From Scilla litardierei (taxonomy: Eukaryota > Streptophyta > Magnoliopsida > Asparagales > Asparagaceae): a stretch of 64,000 bases of DNA. A program made the translations under genes and the position numbers. Numbering within the stretch: the first letter of the stretch is position 1; each line of letters opens with the position of its first letter. The DNA lies in NCBI GenBank assembly GCA_030789695.1, contig CM061142.1, positions 602,649,659-602,713,658 of the forward strand, in the 5' to 3' direction. Shown here piece by piece: positions 33,401 to 43,048 of the stretch. The notes beneath the pieces are model-generated. The model saw only the letters and a list, made by a program, of their open reading frames with translations. It did not search any database and was not told the DNA's origin.

Positions 33401-34367
33401 TCTTGGATGCTTGCCATGCACTAGCATCTCACTTTTAGCATGCAATATGCTAATGACTTCATTTGCTAGACTACATCCTTATCTCATGATATAGGTCCTC
33501 ATGCCTTGTAGCTATAGGTTTGCCATTATGCCTTCACTTTATGAACGTCATGTTGGGTGGCTAGTAGAAATGTTGTGGTAGTTTTGTTGTTGCTAATGAA
33601 ATTGTCATCTAGCCATCTTGGGTAAAGTTGTAGTAGTTACTCTTTTAATTGTTGTTATTAGTTTAGTGACCATGTTACAACATGTCACCTATCCCATGTT
33701 TGTTAATATTAAGATGCTTGCATGTTGTTAACTAGTCTTCAATACAACAAGGATATTTTATTGAAATTAATTCATGATTGCATAATATGCTATATGGAGA
33801 TGGGCATTCCTACTGGGTCACGCGTTGACGTGTACATGTTGACATTTTTCAGGTATTTGATGGTTGGAGATCCTTAGAGTTGGAGTTGGGGGCCTTGTGA
33901 TAGTTTAGTTGTTGAGTTGTACTTGGGTGCAGATGGTGAAGTATTGTACCAGGAAGTTGTCTATTGGGAGTTGTAATGTAAATTGTATCTAAACCATGTT
34001 GGTAATTTATGTTAATGATGTCTTACGTATATGTTGTTCTCATGTCTTATAATTAACTTGGTGGATTCTTGTCTTGTGTTTGTAATATTGTAACGGAGCT
34101 CCTTACTTATGAAAGAGTTGCCCTTGTCGTATATTATCTCTATTGGTGGTTTGTAAATGATGGGTTAGATATACCTGCGTTTGACTTGGACATGGTGTTG
34201 GGCTTGTGTTGTCTTTCATTTGTGGATCATCACGTGCACTTCCCAGCACGTGCGCAGTGGACCAGCTTTGTGTGTTGTTTTTGTATTTCCTTTGTAACAC
34301 CCGCCTCTTTGGGAATACCTGATACGGATTCGTACTTATCGGGTATCCTGGGGAGTGGGGCGTTACA
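30463..34367 (+). repeat. Solo LTR, Tekay-like gypsy (3905 bp), perfect target duplication
   Basis: Begins TGTAATGCCCG, ends GGGGCGTTACA (TGTAA...TTACA inverted ends), and is flanked by GATAT at 30458-30462 and 34368-34372. No internal element sequence is present, so it is a product of recombination between two LTRs. It shares blocks with the shorter LTR at 55193-57752 (the 31560-31880 part matches 56560-56880 reversed) and the TTCCTACTGGGTCACGCG box near 33808. It contains a (GAAA)-rich purine tract at 31160-31210 and a GTT/ATT-rich low-complexity stretch near 30760-30890. Confidence 0.88.
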
Positions 34368-34372
34368 GATAT

Positions 34373-34592
34373 CAAGAGTCGCGGCGAAAGCTCGTGCGAT
34401 GCCTCGAAGCGAAAATTCCCCCAAGCTGACCCAAACCCTACTTCTCCTCGAAGAGCTCCAATAGTACATGCAATGAATAATGAATATGTTATTAGTATGT
34501 AATTAAGAAATTAAACGGTGCTTGGGGTTCTAAAATAGAAAATATGAGGAAGAGTGCTCGAATTGAGGAGAAATGGGGGGCGGAGAGAGATC

Positions 34593-34659
<67 letters not shown>

Positions 34660-34890
34660 GGGTGGAGAGGAGAGAGGGGGTCGGACCGAGCTGGGCAGGG
34701 GCGGGGGCGACGCTCGGGTGGCGGGTTCGGCGGCGCTCCGGTCGGGGTGATCGGAATGAGCGGTGGCTCTTTTGGGCAAAAGGGGGGCTCAGGCGATGGG
34801 TTTGAGTAGGGTTAGGGTTTGGATCGAGCAGGTTTTAGGTTTAAATATGCCGAGTTCAGCTCAGTTTAGGACGTGGCCCCCCCTTTAGTC
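34373..34890 (-). other. Leader between array and 3' ORF of Athila-like E
   Basis: Non-coding on the - strand between the array and the solo-LTR insertion. It contains a (GA)n tract at 34595-34656 and a TATA-like word CATATTTAAACC (34841-34850 on the reverse strand) about 40 bp after the array. Proline- or leucine-rich open frames here come from the simple repeat. Confidence 0.55.
34595..34656. repeat. (GA)n microsatellite
   Basis: About 31 uninterrupted GA units. All open frames across it are translations of the repeat (Arg-Glu or Leu-Ser runs). Confidence 0.95.
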
Positions 34891-35258
34891 GTTGCTCGAT
34901 GGAGCAGCGATAGCTGCTCGGTCGAGCTCAAAAGTTATGAAAAAGAATTGAAATTTGAACCCTAGGTAGCACCCAGCTACTTAACCGAGCTGCTTACTCA
35001 GCTCGGTCGAGCTAAATTAAAATAGAGTAGTGATTTTCAGATCTTCTTGCTCCCACTGTAGCTTGACTGAGTAGGGCAGCTACTCAATCGAGGCCATTAA
35101 ACTTCCAGAGCGGCTTTTTCAGCACTTTTGGACTCCTACTGTAGCTCGATCGAGTGGGGTAGCTACTCGGTCGAGTCCAATTAGAAACAGAGTGCTGTTT
35201 TGCCCTTTTCCTCTAGCTACTGTAGCTCGACTGAGTAGGATAGCTACTCCGTCGAGTG
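34891..35258 (-). repeat. CTCGATCGAGT palindrome array of Athila-like E
   Basis: Five pairs of motifs about 70-90 bp apart. A typical pair is GTAGCTCGATCGAGTGGGG followed by TAGCTACTCGGTCGAG. Variants such as GCTCGACTGAGTAGG and TACTCAATCGAG keep the outline. The array lies between the protease and the 3' ORF, as in element D, but the word is different. The LTR of E is outside the window. Confidence 0.8.
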
Positions 35259-35637
35259 ACATTGTGTTGTCTACCAAGCTAGATTTGACTCCCCTTGTCG
35301 TTTCTTCTCGGCTCCTTCTCCAAAGTTTCATCGTTTGGTGCTCTCTCTGTTTCTCACTGTTCAAGTCAGAATACATCAAAAAAATTTATATTTTTATATT
35401 TCAGGATTTTCTAATGAATTAAAAATGTTTTTATTTTGGGTTTTGAATGAAAAGAAGAACAAAAAGAAAGAAATAAAACTAAAACGATAAAAATTTCGGG
35501 TTGCCTCCCGATAGCACTTGTTTAAAGTCGTAAGCTCGACTCCCTTATGATTTCCATTGATGCTTGTCGATGTTGGGCGCATATGAAATATGACAGTCAT
35601 GCTTCCCAATGAGGCCTTGCGGTGGAAGTTGGCATGC
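35259..35637 (-). other. Non-coding link between protease and array in E
   Basis: Contains the block GGGAGGCAACCC with ACTTTAAACAAGTGC, which also follows the protease in element D (42061-42107). In intact Athila elements, as I know them, this block follows the complete pol. Its direct position after protease shows where the RT-RNase H-integrase part is missing. Confidence 0.7.
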
Positions 35638-37508
35638 TTATCCTCGTTGGCCATTAGCGGTCGAATAGATTGTAGCCTCCAGTTGTTGATTAAGCAATGG
35701 TATATCCGGTGGCTCCTTGTCGAGTACTCGCAAGTAAGCAGCCAACGCCTTGTTGTGTACGAAGTCACCGTCGTCGTCTTGTCTTGTCATCATGGGGTCT
35801 TTAGAGATCTCATCCATGGTGTATTCGTCAGTAGTCTCGTCCTCTAGGAGTTCTAAGTAGCTTGCATCCTCGCGTGGGAAGCACTCCTTTATCGGCCTTT
35901 GGAGATGGAACTCGACTTCAATGTTGCCAACATTCATAGATAGCATCCCCTCACAGACGTCGATCAAGACTCCGGTCATCGCCATGAATGGACGCCCCAA
36001 AATAATCTGAGAACTCCCCTTCTCCGGCATGTCCACAATCACAAAGTCTACCGGCACGCATAATCCTCCCAGTATTTGTAGAATGATGTCGCGTGTAATA
36101 CCGACCGGGGAGGTAATAGATTGATCCGTCAATTGGATGCTCATGTCGGTAGGCTCGAGTTTCGTTACTGTACTCAACCTCTTGAAGATGGAGAGCGGCA
36201 TCAAACTAATGCTTGCCCCCAAATCGATCAAAGATCTGTCAATAGGGGTGCCGCCTATGGAGTATAGTACCGTGAAGCTTCCGGGATCTGACAAATTCTT
36301 AGGTAGGAAATTCTTGATGATGGAGGTGCAATTATCCGCTTGTGCTTTCCCGCTTCTTGCTTGTGCTTTCCCGCTATTAGAGCTTTCAAGAATTTGGCAT
36401 AAGTGGTGATCTCCGTAAGCGCATCCAAAAAGGGGATATTCAATTGGATACCTTTGAGTAGCTCTATAAACTTGGCATACTTTTTCTCTAGCTTCGCCAT
36501 GGCTAGTCTATGAGGATAGGGAGGTGGAGGGCGGCTCTCCTTATCCTTAGCGGCATCCTTTGGAACATGTTTTTCTGAAGTAGTAGCATCCACCGGTGCC
36601 GTATTGGTAGTAGGCAATGTGGAATGCAAAGTCTCCCTCTCTACAATAGCATGTGGCTCCTCTGTAGCTCTCTCCTCGTCCTCAGCCATAATAGGTGCTG
36701 AAATAGTAGTGATATCTTCCTCTTGAGTGGGAATAACTGATTTTTGGCTCATATTCTTAGAGACCGGTGCCATTACAATGTATGTACTCGTTCCTCCCCT
36801 CGTGGTGATCGCAACCACCACGTTAGCTTGTCCCCTAGGATTTGGCTCAGGCTGAGAGGGCAATCTCCCTTGAGTCTTCATGAGTTGGGACATTTGGGCC
36901 TTCAGTTCGTCTATGGAGGTGTTTAGATTCCTAAAATGCGCTGAATTTTTGGCATTGATTTTCGCTTGTCTGCTCATAAAGGTGTCTAAGGTCACTTCTA
37001 AATTGGGTTTTGGAGCCGCCTGTGGGTATTGTTGATGTGGTGGGCGATTGTAGTACCCCGGTGGTCTATAAGGCCCAGATGGCCTAAACCGATACTGTTG
37101 TTGCTGTGGAGGCGGCCCTTGTTGCTGAGGAGGTTGTTGTGGCCTTTGTTAAGTTGGAGGTTGCAATGCTCCATGTGGGTTGCTATAAGAAAACCCGAGA
37201 TGATTTCTCGCCGCTGGATTTTTCCATTGATTTCTCCCCTCTCCTCCCATATAATGGCCTTTCTCCACTGGTATGTCCGTTCCTTCGCAGGACATTTCTA
37301 TTGGGGTATACCCTTGCTTGGCGTAGTCTTCATGAGTAGCATATACCGGAGCTCTAGGAGCGAGAGGAAAAACATCCAACCTCTGTTCTATCCTTGCTAC
37401 CTGCTTGCAGAGGGTCTCGAGTTGCTCATCTAGGTGCGTAGCTATCTTCACCTCTGGATCCTTAAGTGTTGAGCATTCATCGCTCCATTGTTGGTTGTTG
37501 GAGGCCAT
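35638..37508 (-). pseudogene. Athila-like gag remnant and aspartic protease of element E
   Basis: Read from 37508: end of Gag (MASNNQQWSDECSTLK, matching MASNNERWCDERATPR in element D), Gln/Pro-rich linker, TLDTFMSRQAKINAKNSAHF, NPRGQANVV, then LAMAKLEKKYAKFIELLKGI and the protease with LIDLGASISLMPLSIFKRL and IILGRPFMAMTGVLIDV. It ends at a stop at 35638-35640. Several frame changes (near 37149, 36995 and 36290) show decay. RT and later domains do not follow. Confidence 0.82.
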
Positions 37509-37550
37509 TGTAATGACCCGGTCTATGGAGAAAACACTAGAAGGGGGGTT
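37509..37550 (-). repeat. Displaced 3' tip of the Sirevirus B 3' LTR
   Basis: On the - strand this reads AACCCCCCTTCTAGTG to ACCGGGTCATTACA. It completes the LTR that breaks off at 47761 (CGCTATTCAACCC): joining the two through the shared AACCC gives the CTATTC-A-CCCCCCT-CTAG block and CATTACA end seen in Sirevirus A. It marks the far end of Sirevirus B and the insertion point of that element in Athila-like E. Confidence 0.82.
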
Positions 37551-37796
37551 TGACGTGCGCTTATATTTCATATATTCACGCACGTTTTCTTTTGTGTTTC
37601 TCCGTGTTTTCCGACGTCTCTTATTCGTTTTCGTATATTTTCCCGTTTTCTTTCACTTTTCTTTGTTTATCCATGATTGCAGGAGTTCGACCACGTAGGG
37701 GACGTTTTACGATGATATCCCAAGTCCCCGGAGCAACGGGAGAAGTCACGCGTGATCCAGGGGGTCAAACGTCGAAGAATTCATCTTTCAGCCCCT

Positions 37797-38166
37797 CACC
37801 CGGTCGGTTGATCATCTTCAACCGATCGGGTGATGCACGCGTGCACCACCCGGTCTCTACCGCAGCTCACAAAGAAGTCACCCGACCGGTTCACAGACCG
37901 GTTCTGTGGGCGGCTGTTCTCTGTTTTTTTCGAGCAGAATTCCAACCGATCGGGTGACTCTCACCCGATCGGTTCATCTGTAGCTGAGAAAAAGAGCTGA
38001 AGACACGGGCGTCGAACCGACCGGTTCACCCGACTGCTCCAAGATCCAACCGATCGCCCAAGAACTCACCCGATCGGTTCATGAGGTCGGGTGAAAACCC
38101 GCTGTTTTCTGTTATTTATCTGTAACGGATCAACCAACCGGTTGACTTGTCAACCGATCGGTTGAT
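37797..38166 (+). repeat. CAACCGATCGGTTG palindrome array, 5' LTR copy
   Basis: A dozen or so copies of AACCGATCGGGTGA, TCACCCGATCGGTT, ACCGACCGGTTC and CAACCGATCGGTTG, usually paired head to head across 6-12 bp. The last copy ends a few bases before the TATA box TCTATATATAGAAC. The same word recurs in the internal array at 42243-42589. Confidence 0.88.
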
Positions 38167-38170
38167 GCGT

Positions 38171-38185
38171 AAGTCTATATATAGA
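38171..38185 (+). promoter_or_regulatory. LTR TATA box of Athila-like D
   Basis: GTCTATATATAGAACC directly follows the palindrome array, with CCCTAGGGTTCC just downstream. This is the expected core promoter of the LTR. The second LTR has the same box at 46823-46837. Confidence 0.7.
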
Positions 38186-39114
38186 ACCCCTAGGGTTCCA
38201 GAAACGGGAGAGTTGTATTTTTTTACTGTTTTATTTCCTTGTGACGGCTGTAATTGTTACTCTTAAGTAAGTTTTCAGATCTTTCTAAAATTTTAGTATT
38301 GTCTTTATTACTCCTTTACTTCCGCATTGCAATTGTCCGATTATGATTTCAACGGTTAAATTTCATTTAGATTGCTTTTTCATGAATTTTTGTGAGTAGT
38401 TCCCAAATCTGGGATTTTGGTGGAAACCCCTTCGGGGGCTCTTCCCGATGCGTCCATAGGGTTAGGAAATCGATAGGGAGTAGGAATCTAACGGTTACGC
38501 AGGGCGTTTCATTGTCATCGGCGGGAAAAAGACCGCCTTTGACCGTTGGGCCAAGGGGGAATAAACTTGACGGTTGACTCCCTAGCCATAGCTCACGCCT
38601 TTAGCGTAGACGCCAAATCCTAGCACGCGGGAGCGGCAGGATGAGACGTTGGGAGATATCGTTGCGGACTTAGTGCTCCCGGGATCGATCAGTGTTAATG
38701 GACACGGGAGTGCCCACTGATCGAATCCGGGAAGTCCGGTGTATCATCCTGGGCACCGACCGGAATATCGGGCCCATGGGACGCCGGTACCACTTTCAGA
38801 GGCAACGTCTCACCATTAGACCCTAATCCCGATCGCTATCCATACCCGTAGGCCGTATCGGCGAGAGTCTCTCGTCGGGTTGGAAACCAAAGTCCCGGGT
38901 TTACTTTCTTTTTGTTCATACGCTTTTATTTTCTTTCGTGACAACCATCTACCGATTCGGGCTAGCTCACCCCTCGGGGTGATTCAGGTCCTACCTGACC
39001 CAAGCACAACCTCGCCTCCCTGAGTTCGATATTCCCGCACCCTACACTAACCGTGAAACTTGCGGTAAACGACACCGCGCCGCCGCGACGCAAGCGGGGC
39101 GCCGGTCAAGTTTA

Positions 39115-39132
39115 TGGCGCCGTTGCCGGGGA
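39115..39132 (+). other. Primer-binding site for tRNA-Asp
   Basis: TGGCGCCGTTGCCGGGGA, six bases after the LTR end, is complementary to the 3' end of plant tRNA-Asp(GUC), the primer known for Athila elements. Confidence 0.9.
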
Positions 39133-39301
39133 GGCAACGTGCTTGATTATTTTAGGATCTCTTGAACCCTCGTGTCTAGCTCACATCCTTGCCTCGCGAT
39201 AATTTTCGTATTCTCCTTTTTCTTTTTATTTTTCTTATTTTTATTTCTTATTTTATCTGTCTCTTTCCCACTTGTCGCTTCACGGGTGTTTGTTGTTTTT
39301 C

Positions 39302-40831
39302 ATGCGCAGGAGTTCAAGGAGTCTTGACGACTTGATCCCCCTCGATCCAGAGATTAACGCCACCCTTAGGCGCTTGGCCGCCGAGAAGCGGAGAAGGGAA
39401 GATCCCGAATCCATGGAGGAGAACACCCCACCACAGAAGTCTCTGCTGGAATACTCGATGCCATCTATCGAGTCCACTTCCGCCATCCGTCCTCCAGCTA
39501 TCACGGCCCAAAGCTTTGAGCTAAAGCCGTCATTGGTGACGTGGATCCAGCAGGATCAGTTTGCGGGTGCACCCATGGAGAGCCCGATCGAGCATCTAGA
39601 CTCGTTCTTGGAGAAGTGTGACACCTTCCGGATTAATTGTGTCACGACAGAGGCTATCCGTCTGAAGCTATTCCCCTTCTCTTTGCGAGACAAAGCCAAG
39701 CAATGGCTAAGGGGGAAGGACCCCAACACTTTCAACACCTGGGAGAAACTCTCCAACGCTTTTCTGACAAAGTTCTTTCCTCCGGGGAAGACCATGAAGT
39801 TGAGGAGTGAAATCTCCTCCTTCTCCCAGGCCAGCCACGAGTCCTTGCATGAAGCTTGGACGAGATATAAAGAGATGCAAAGAAGATGCCCTCACCATGA
39901 GCTTCCGAAGTGGCAGATTATTAATCTGTTCTACAATGGGTTGAGGGATGACCTGAAATCTTCTATGGACACCGCGGCTGGGGGTTCCTTCATGTCTAGA
40001 AGTGAGGAGGATGCCGGGCATATTCTGGAAAATATGGCATCCAACAATGAGCGGTGGTGTGACGAGAGAGCCACACCAAGATCTGGGGGTGTACACAGAG
40101 TCGAGGACGTCGACAAACTTTCAAGCAAGTTTGACTTGCTTTCGACCCAGATCTCCGCACTAATGGTTGGAGCCGGTGGGGCCGATACATAGCAGATTTC
40201 AGCAGTAGAGTCCGGATTCTTCGGGGAATTCAACGGTGGTGACATCTCACCACCGTTGGATCAGGCGAGCGCACTATTTTACAACCCTACGGGAAATGCG
40301 CCGTACCCGCCAAGGATAAATTCCAACCCGGCCTACTCTCCAAACAACCGGAACCACCCGAACTTCAGTTACCGGCCGCCATTTCAGCCCTCGCCGCCTC
40401 AGCAGCCGCAACAACAAGCATATCAGCCGGCTAGGCCACATCAGAGTCAGTTTCAACAGCAACAATATCAGCAGCAACCATCTCAGCAACAATCTTACGC
40501 CCCCAGGAATCAGCAGCCGTTCCAGCAGCAGCAGCAGTATGGCCAACAGAGGGCCGTCTCTCCGGTTGAGTCTCTCTTGACTCAATATATTACCAACCAG
40601 GAGAGGATCAACCAGAAGCTGGAAATGGGTCAGCGGACCCTCACGGACCAAGTAACCCAGCTGGGGTTACAAGTGGCGAACCTTGCAAGGTCACAAAACC
40701 AATTACCGCCACAACCGGAGGTGAACCCGAGGGGAGTAACCCAGACATCGGCACTCTTGCACGAGCACGCAAATGTGTCCGCTATCGTTCTGAGAAGCAG
40801 GACACAAATTCCTACTAGAGTGCCCCCCTAG
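39302..40831 (+). pseudogene. Gag of Athila-like D with one in-frame UAG
   Basis: Nucleocapsid-type protein. Start at ATG 39302 (MRRSSRSLDDLIPLDP); an upstream in-frame ATG at 39272 is possible. The core is FLEKCDTFRINCVTTEAIRL, LRDKAKQWLRGKDPNTFNTW and FPPGKTMKLRSEISSF, then EAWTRYKEMQRRCPHHELPK. A single TAG at 40190-40192 (GADT-stop-QISAVESG) is followed by the same open frame through a Gln/Pro-rich region (QQQQYGQQ) to LEMGQRTLTDQVTQLGLQVA. It leaves frame at a run of six C at 40823-40828. No CCHC knuckle is seen. Confidence 0.85.
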
Positions 40832-42046
40832 CAACCCGGAAGCACCGTCGGTCGTTGAGAAACCGATCGAAAAATCAAACGATGCCGGTGCTTCGTCATC
40901 AAATCCTATGACTCCAGAGGGAGTCTCTGAAGAAGAGAAAGAGAAGAAGGAGGAAGAGAGCCCTAAAGTGTATAAACCCATTGTGCCATTTCCACAACGG
41001 TTGGCTCAGGCAAAAATTGATGAGAAATATGGCAATTCTTCGCCATGGTCAAGGACCTGAGTTTGCAGATCCCCTTCCTAGAAGCAATCGAAACAATCCC
41101 CTCCTATGCAAAATTCTTGAAAGATTTGGTGACTAGAGGGTCTAGAAAAGAGAAAGTAGTGTTGACGGCGGAGTGTAGCGCTCTTATCCAGAGGGCAAAT
41201 CCGCCGAAACTTAAAGACCCGGGGAGCTTCTCTATTCCTTGCACGATCGGGGCAGTGAATATTCATCGCGCACTCGTCGATCTCGGAGCGAGTGTTAGTT
41301 TGATGCCCTTGTCGATGTACAGAAGGATAGGATTGGGTGATTTGGAGCCCACCGGTATGACCCTACAACTAGCTGACCGATCGGTCAAATATCCGGTGGG
41401 AGTTGTGGATGACCTTCCCGTGAATGTGAGAGGGGTGCATGTGCTTGTGGACTTTGTAGTCATGGACATGCCCGAAGACGCACACACCCCCATTATCCTG
41501 GGACGGCCTTTCATGGCCACTGCTGGCGTTCTAATAGATGTGAAGAACGGAAAACTATCTTTGAACGTCAGCGGAGAGAAAGTTGAGTTCGACCTGGGAT
41601 TATCTATGAAGCACCCCGATCCCCCTGATGACCCTGGATGCAATTTGCTTGAGATAGAAGAAGAAAGAGCTGTAGAGGAGAACTCCTGGGAGATTCTCCT
41701 GAGAAACCCCCCCGATGACTTGGGGGATTTAGAAGATGAAGAAGGCCCCGAAGACAAAGAAGCTGCTGGAAAAACAAGTGCAGCGAGAACGACCCCTCCC
41801 GGGTTCCCCAAGACTCCTCCTGCGAGGAAAACGGGGAAAGAGCCCATGGATCTCACTAAAGACGAGGTCCGGATCCTGAAAAAGATGGCGGGAAGCGCCA
41901 ACACCAAGGAAAAGCCCCTGGATCCCAAGAACAAGGGGAGGGTAGTCGAGCAAGTATTTTTCCAGCCGCTGACTACTCCAAGTTCCTTTAGCTCCAATGA
42001 AGAAGAGATGCCGAACTTTGGGCATCACCCGTACCAACCACCATGA
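40830..42046 (+). pseudogene. Gag-protease linker and aspartic protease of Athila-like D
   Basis: From 40830 to about 41043 the linker is in the +1 frame (SNPEAPSVVEKPIEKS to RLAQAKIDEKYG); then a one-base loss brings back the gag frame (FFAMVKDLSLQIPFLEA). The protease has ALVDLGASVSLMPLSMYRRI as active-site region and PIILGRPFMATAGVLIDV as flap-side block, as in Athila pol. After an acidic tail (LEDEEGPEDKEAAG) the frame stops at 42046. RT, RNase H and integrase do not follow. The two compensating indels mean gag-pro is nearly open as a whole. Confidence 0.85.
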
Positions 42047-42242
42047 GCATCTCTTGCGGGCGTCGAGCCAACGACGTTAAACAAGTGCGCTTCATGGGAG
42101 GCAACCCATGTTCTAAACTTTTTCTCCAATTTTTAGAGTTATTTTTTACTTTATTTTATCTATTTTTATAAATAAAATCAGCCGCGAGAGCATCCGTTTG
42201 GGGACTTAAACAAATCTATTGGTTTTTGCAGAAAACAAGCCC
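42047..42242 (+). other. Post-protease block of element D
   Basis: Carries CGTCGAGCCAACGACGTTAAAC and GGGAGGCAACCCATG, which correspond to 35544-35501 (reversed) in element E. T-rich stretch follows. No coding potential. Confidence 0.7.
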
Positions 42243-42589
42243 CAACCGATCGGGTGACAACTCACCCGATCGGTTGGGATGTATCAGATACATGCTGAGA
42301 TCTGTCCCCATGTGACCTGATCGGTTGAGTAATGAAGAGACCGGGTGGCAGACCGGGTGAGCTGGGAAGAACTCTCGGGAAATTTTGGGAATATCAACCG
42401 ATCGGTTGAGTTCGAGCGCGATCGGTTGACCTGACCGGGTGAGCAACCCTAAGTTCTCGGGAAAATGAGTGGAGCGGCCAACCGATCGGTTGACAAGTCA
42501 ATCGATCGGTTCGCCTGTAGCATTTCTTCGGCAAGATTTTCGACCTGACCGTCAACCGATCGGGTGACAAGTCACCTGATTGGTTCGAC
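42243..42589 (+). repeat. CAACCGATCGGTTG palindrome array, internal copy
   Basis: About ten motifs: CAACCGATCGGGTGAC, TCACCCGATCGGTTG, CAACCGATCGGTTGA and variants, mostly in head-to-head pairs separated by 5-10 bp. These are the same words as in the LTR array, but the sequence between motifs is unrelated to the LTR, so this is not a simple LTR fragment. It ends 10 bp before a TATA box. Confidence 0.88.
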
Positions 42590-42594
42590 TTAAA

Positions 42595-42610
42595 ACCCTA
42601 TATAAACCCC
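42595..42610 (+). promoter_or_regulatory. Internal TATA box upstream of the 3' ORF in element D
   Basis: ACCCTATATAAACCCC lies directly after the internal array and 443 bp before the ATG of the 3' ORF. Downstream is a C/T-rich leader. Array plus TATA box copies the order found in the LTR, which suggests an internal promoter for a separate transcript. Confidence 0.6.
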
Positions 42611-43048
42611 CCCGACACCCGCTCGTTTCCATCTCGCCCGATCGCAAAAACCCCCAAAATCTCGTCGTCGTTTCGCCTTCCCCTCTCTCCCAACAACCGA
42701 TCTTCCTCCCCCACGGCCTCTACTCCTCCATTACTCCTTCTCCCCACCACCTCCATCAATCCCTCCATCATCTCAACCCTCTCTCTCCTCCCATTCCGAG
42801 ATTTTGACCTAATTTTCCCCCAAACCACCCCCATTTCAAAAATTATTGCCGAAGGAGTTCGCCGCGGCTCCACGCTACTCTCGCTGAACAGTGTGGGGGC
42901 ATCAACGAGCAAGCTCCACCATTCCGCTTGGGTAAACTCTCTCCTAAGCTTGTAATTATATATTTGCCCTATTTATCGTACTTGCTCGTTTGTTTGTGTT
43001 AGTGTGCATCCACGATTTTCGCACTAATTCTTGCTCGCACACACACAC
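42611..43048 (+). other. Leader of the 3' ORF in element D
   Basis: C/T-rich, like a plant 5' UTR. A GT-AG intron is possible: GTAAACTC at about 42931 and several CAG or TAG sites before the ATG at 43049; I cannot decide. No protein is encoded. Confidence 0.5.

Larger units (their letters stand above)
29940..37508 (-). mobile_element. Athila-like gypsy element E (gag-protease-array-3' ORF, no RT)
   Basis: Read on the - strand: gag remnant and protease (37508-35638), a short block GTCGAGCTTACGACTTTAAAC to GGGAGGCAACCC (35544-35501), a palindrome array (35258-34891), a TATA-like box, a leader and the start of a 3' ORF (30382-29940). A solo LTR (30463-34367) interrupts the leader. No RT, RNase H or integrase occurs between protease and array, the same layout as element D. 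Neither LTR is in the window; the upstream gag is cut off by Sirevirus B at 37508. Confidence 0.8.
37551..39108 (+). repeat. 5' LTR of Athila-like D
   Basis: Starts TGACGTGCGC next to the GGGTT duplication and ends GCGCCGGTCA next to the primer-binding site. Identical to 46221-47760 from CATATATTCACGCACG (37569) on, apart from about a dozen single-base differences. The first 18 bases are not found at the other LTR. Confidence 0.9.

Noticed and set aside
34544..34809. Arg-Glu and Leu-Ser repeat proteins
   Set aside because: Translations of the (GA)n microsatellite at 34595-34656.
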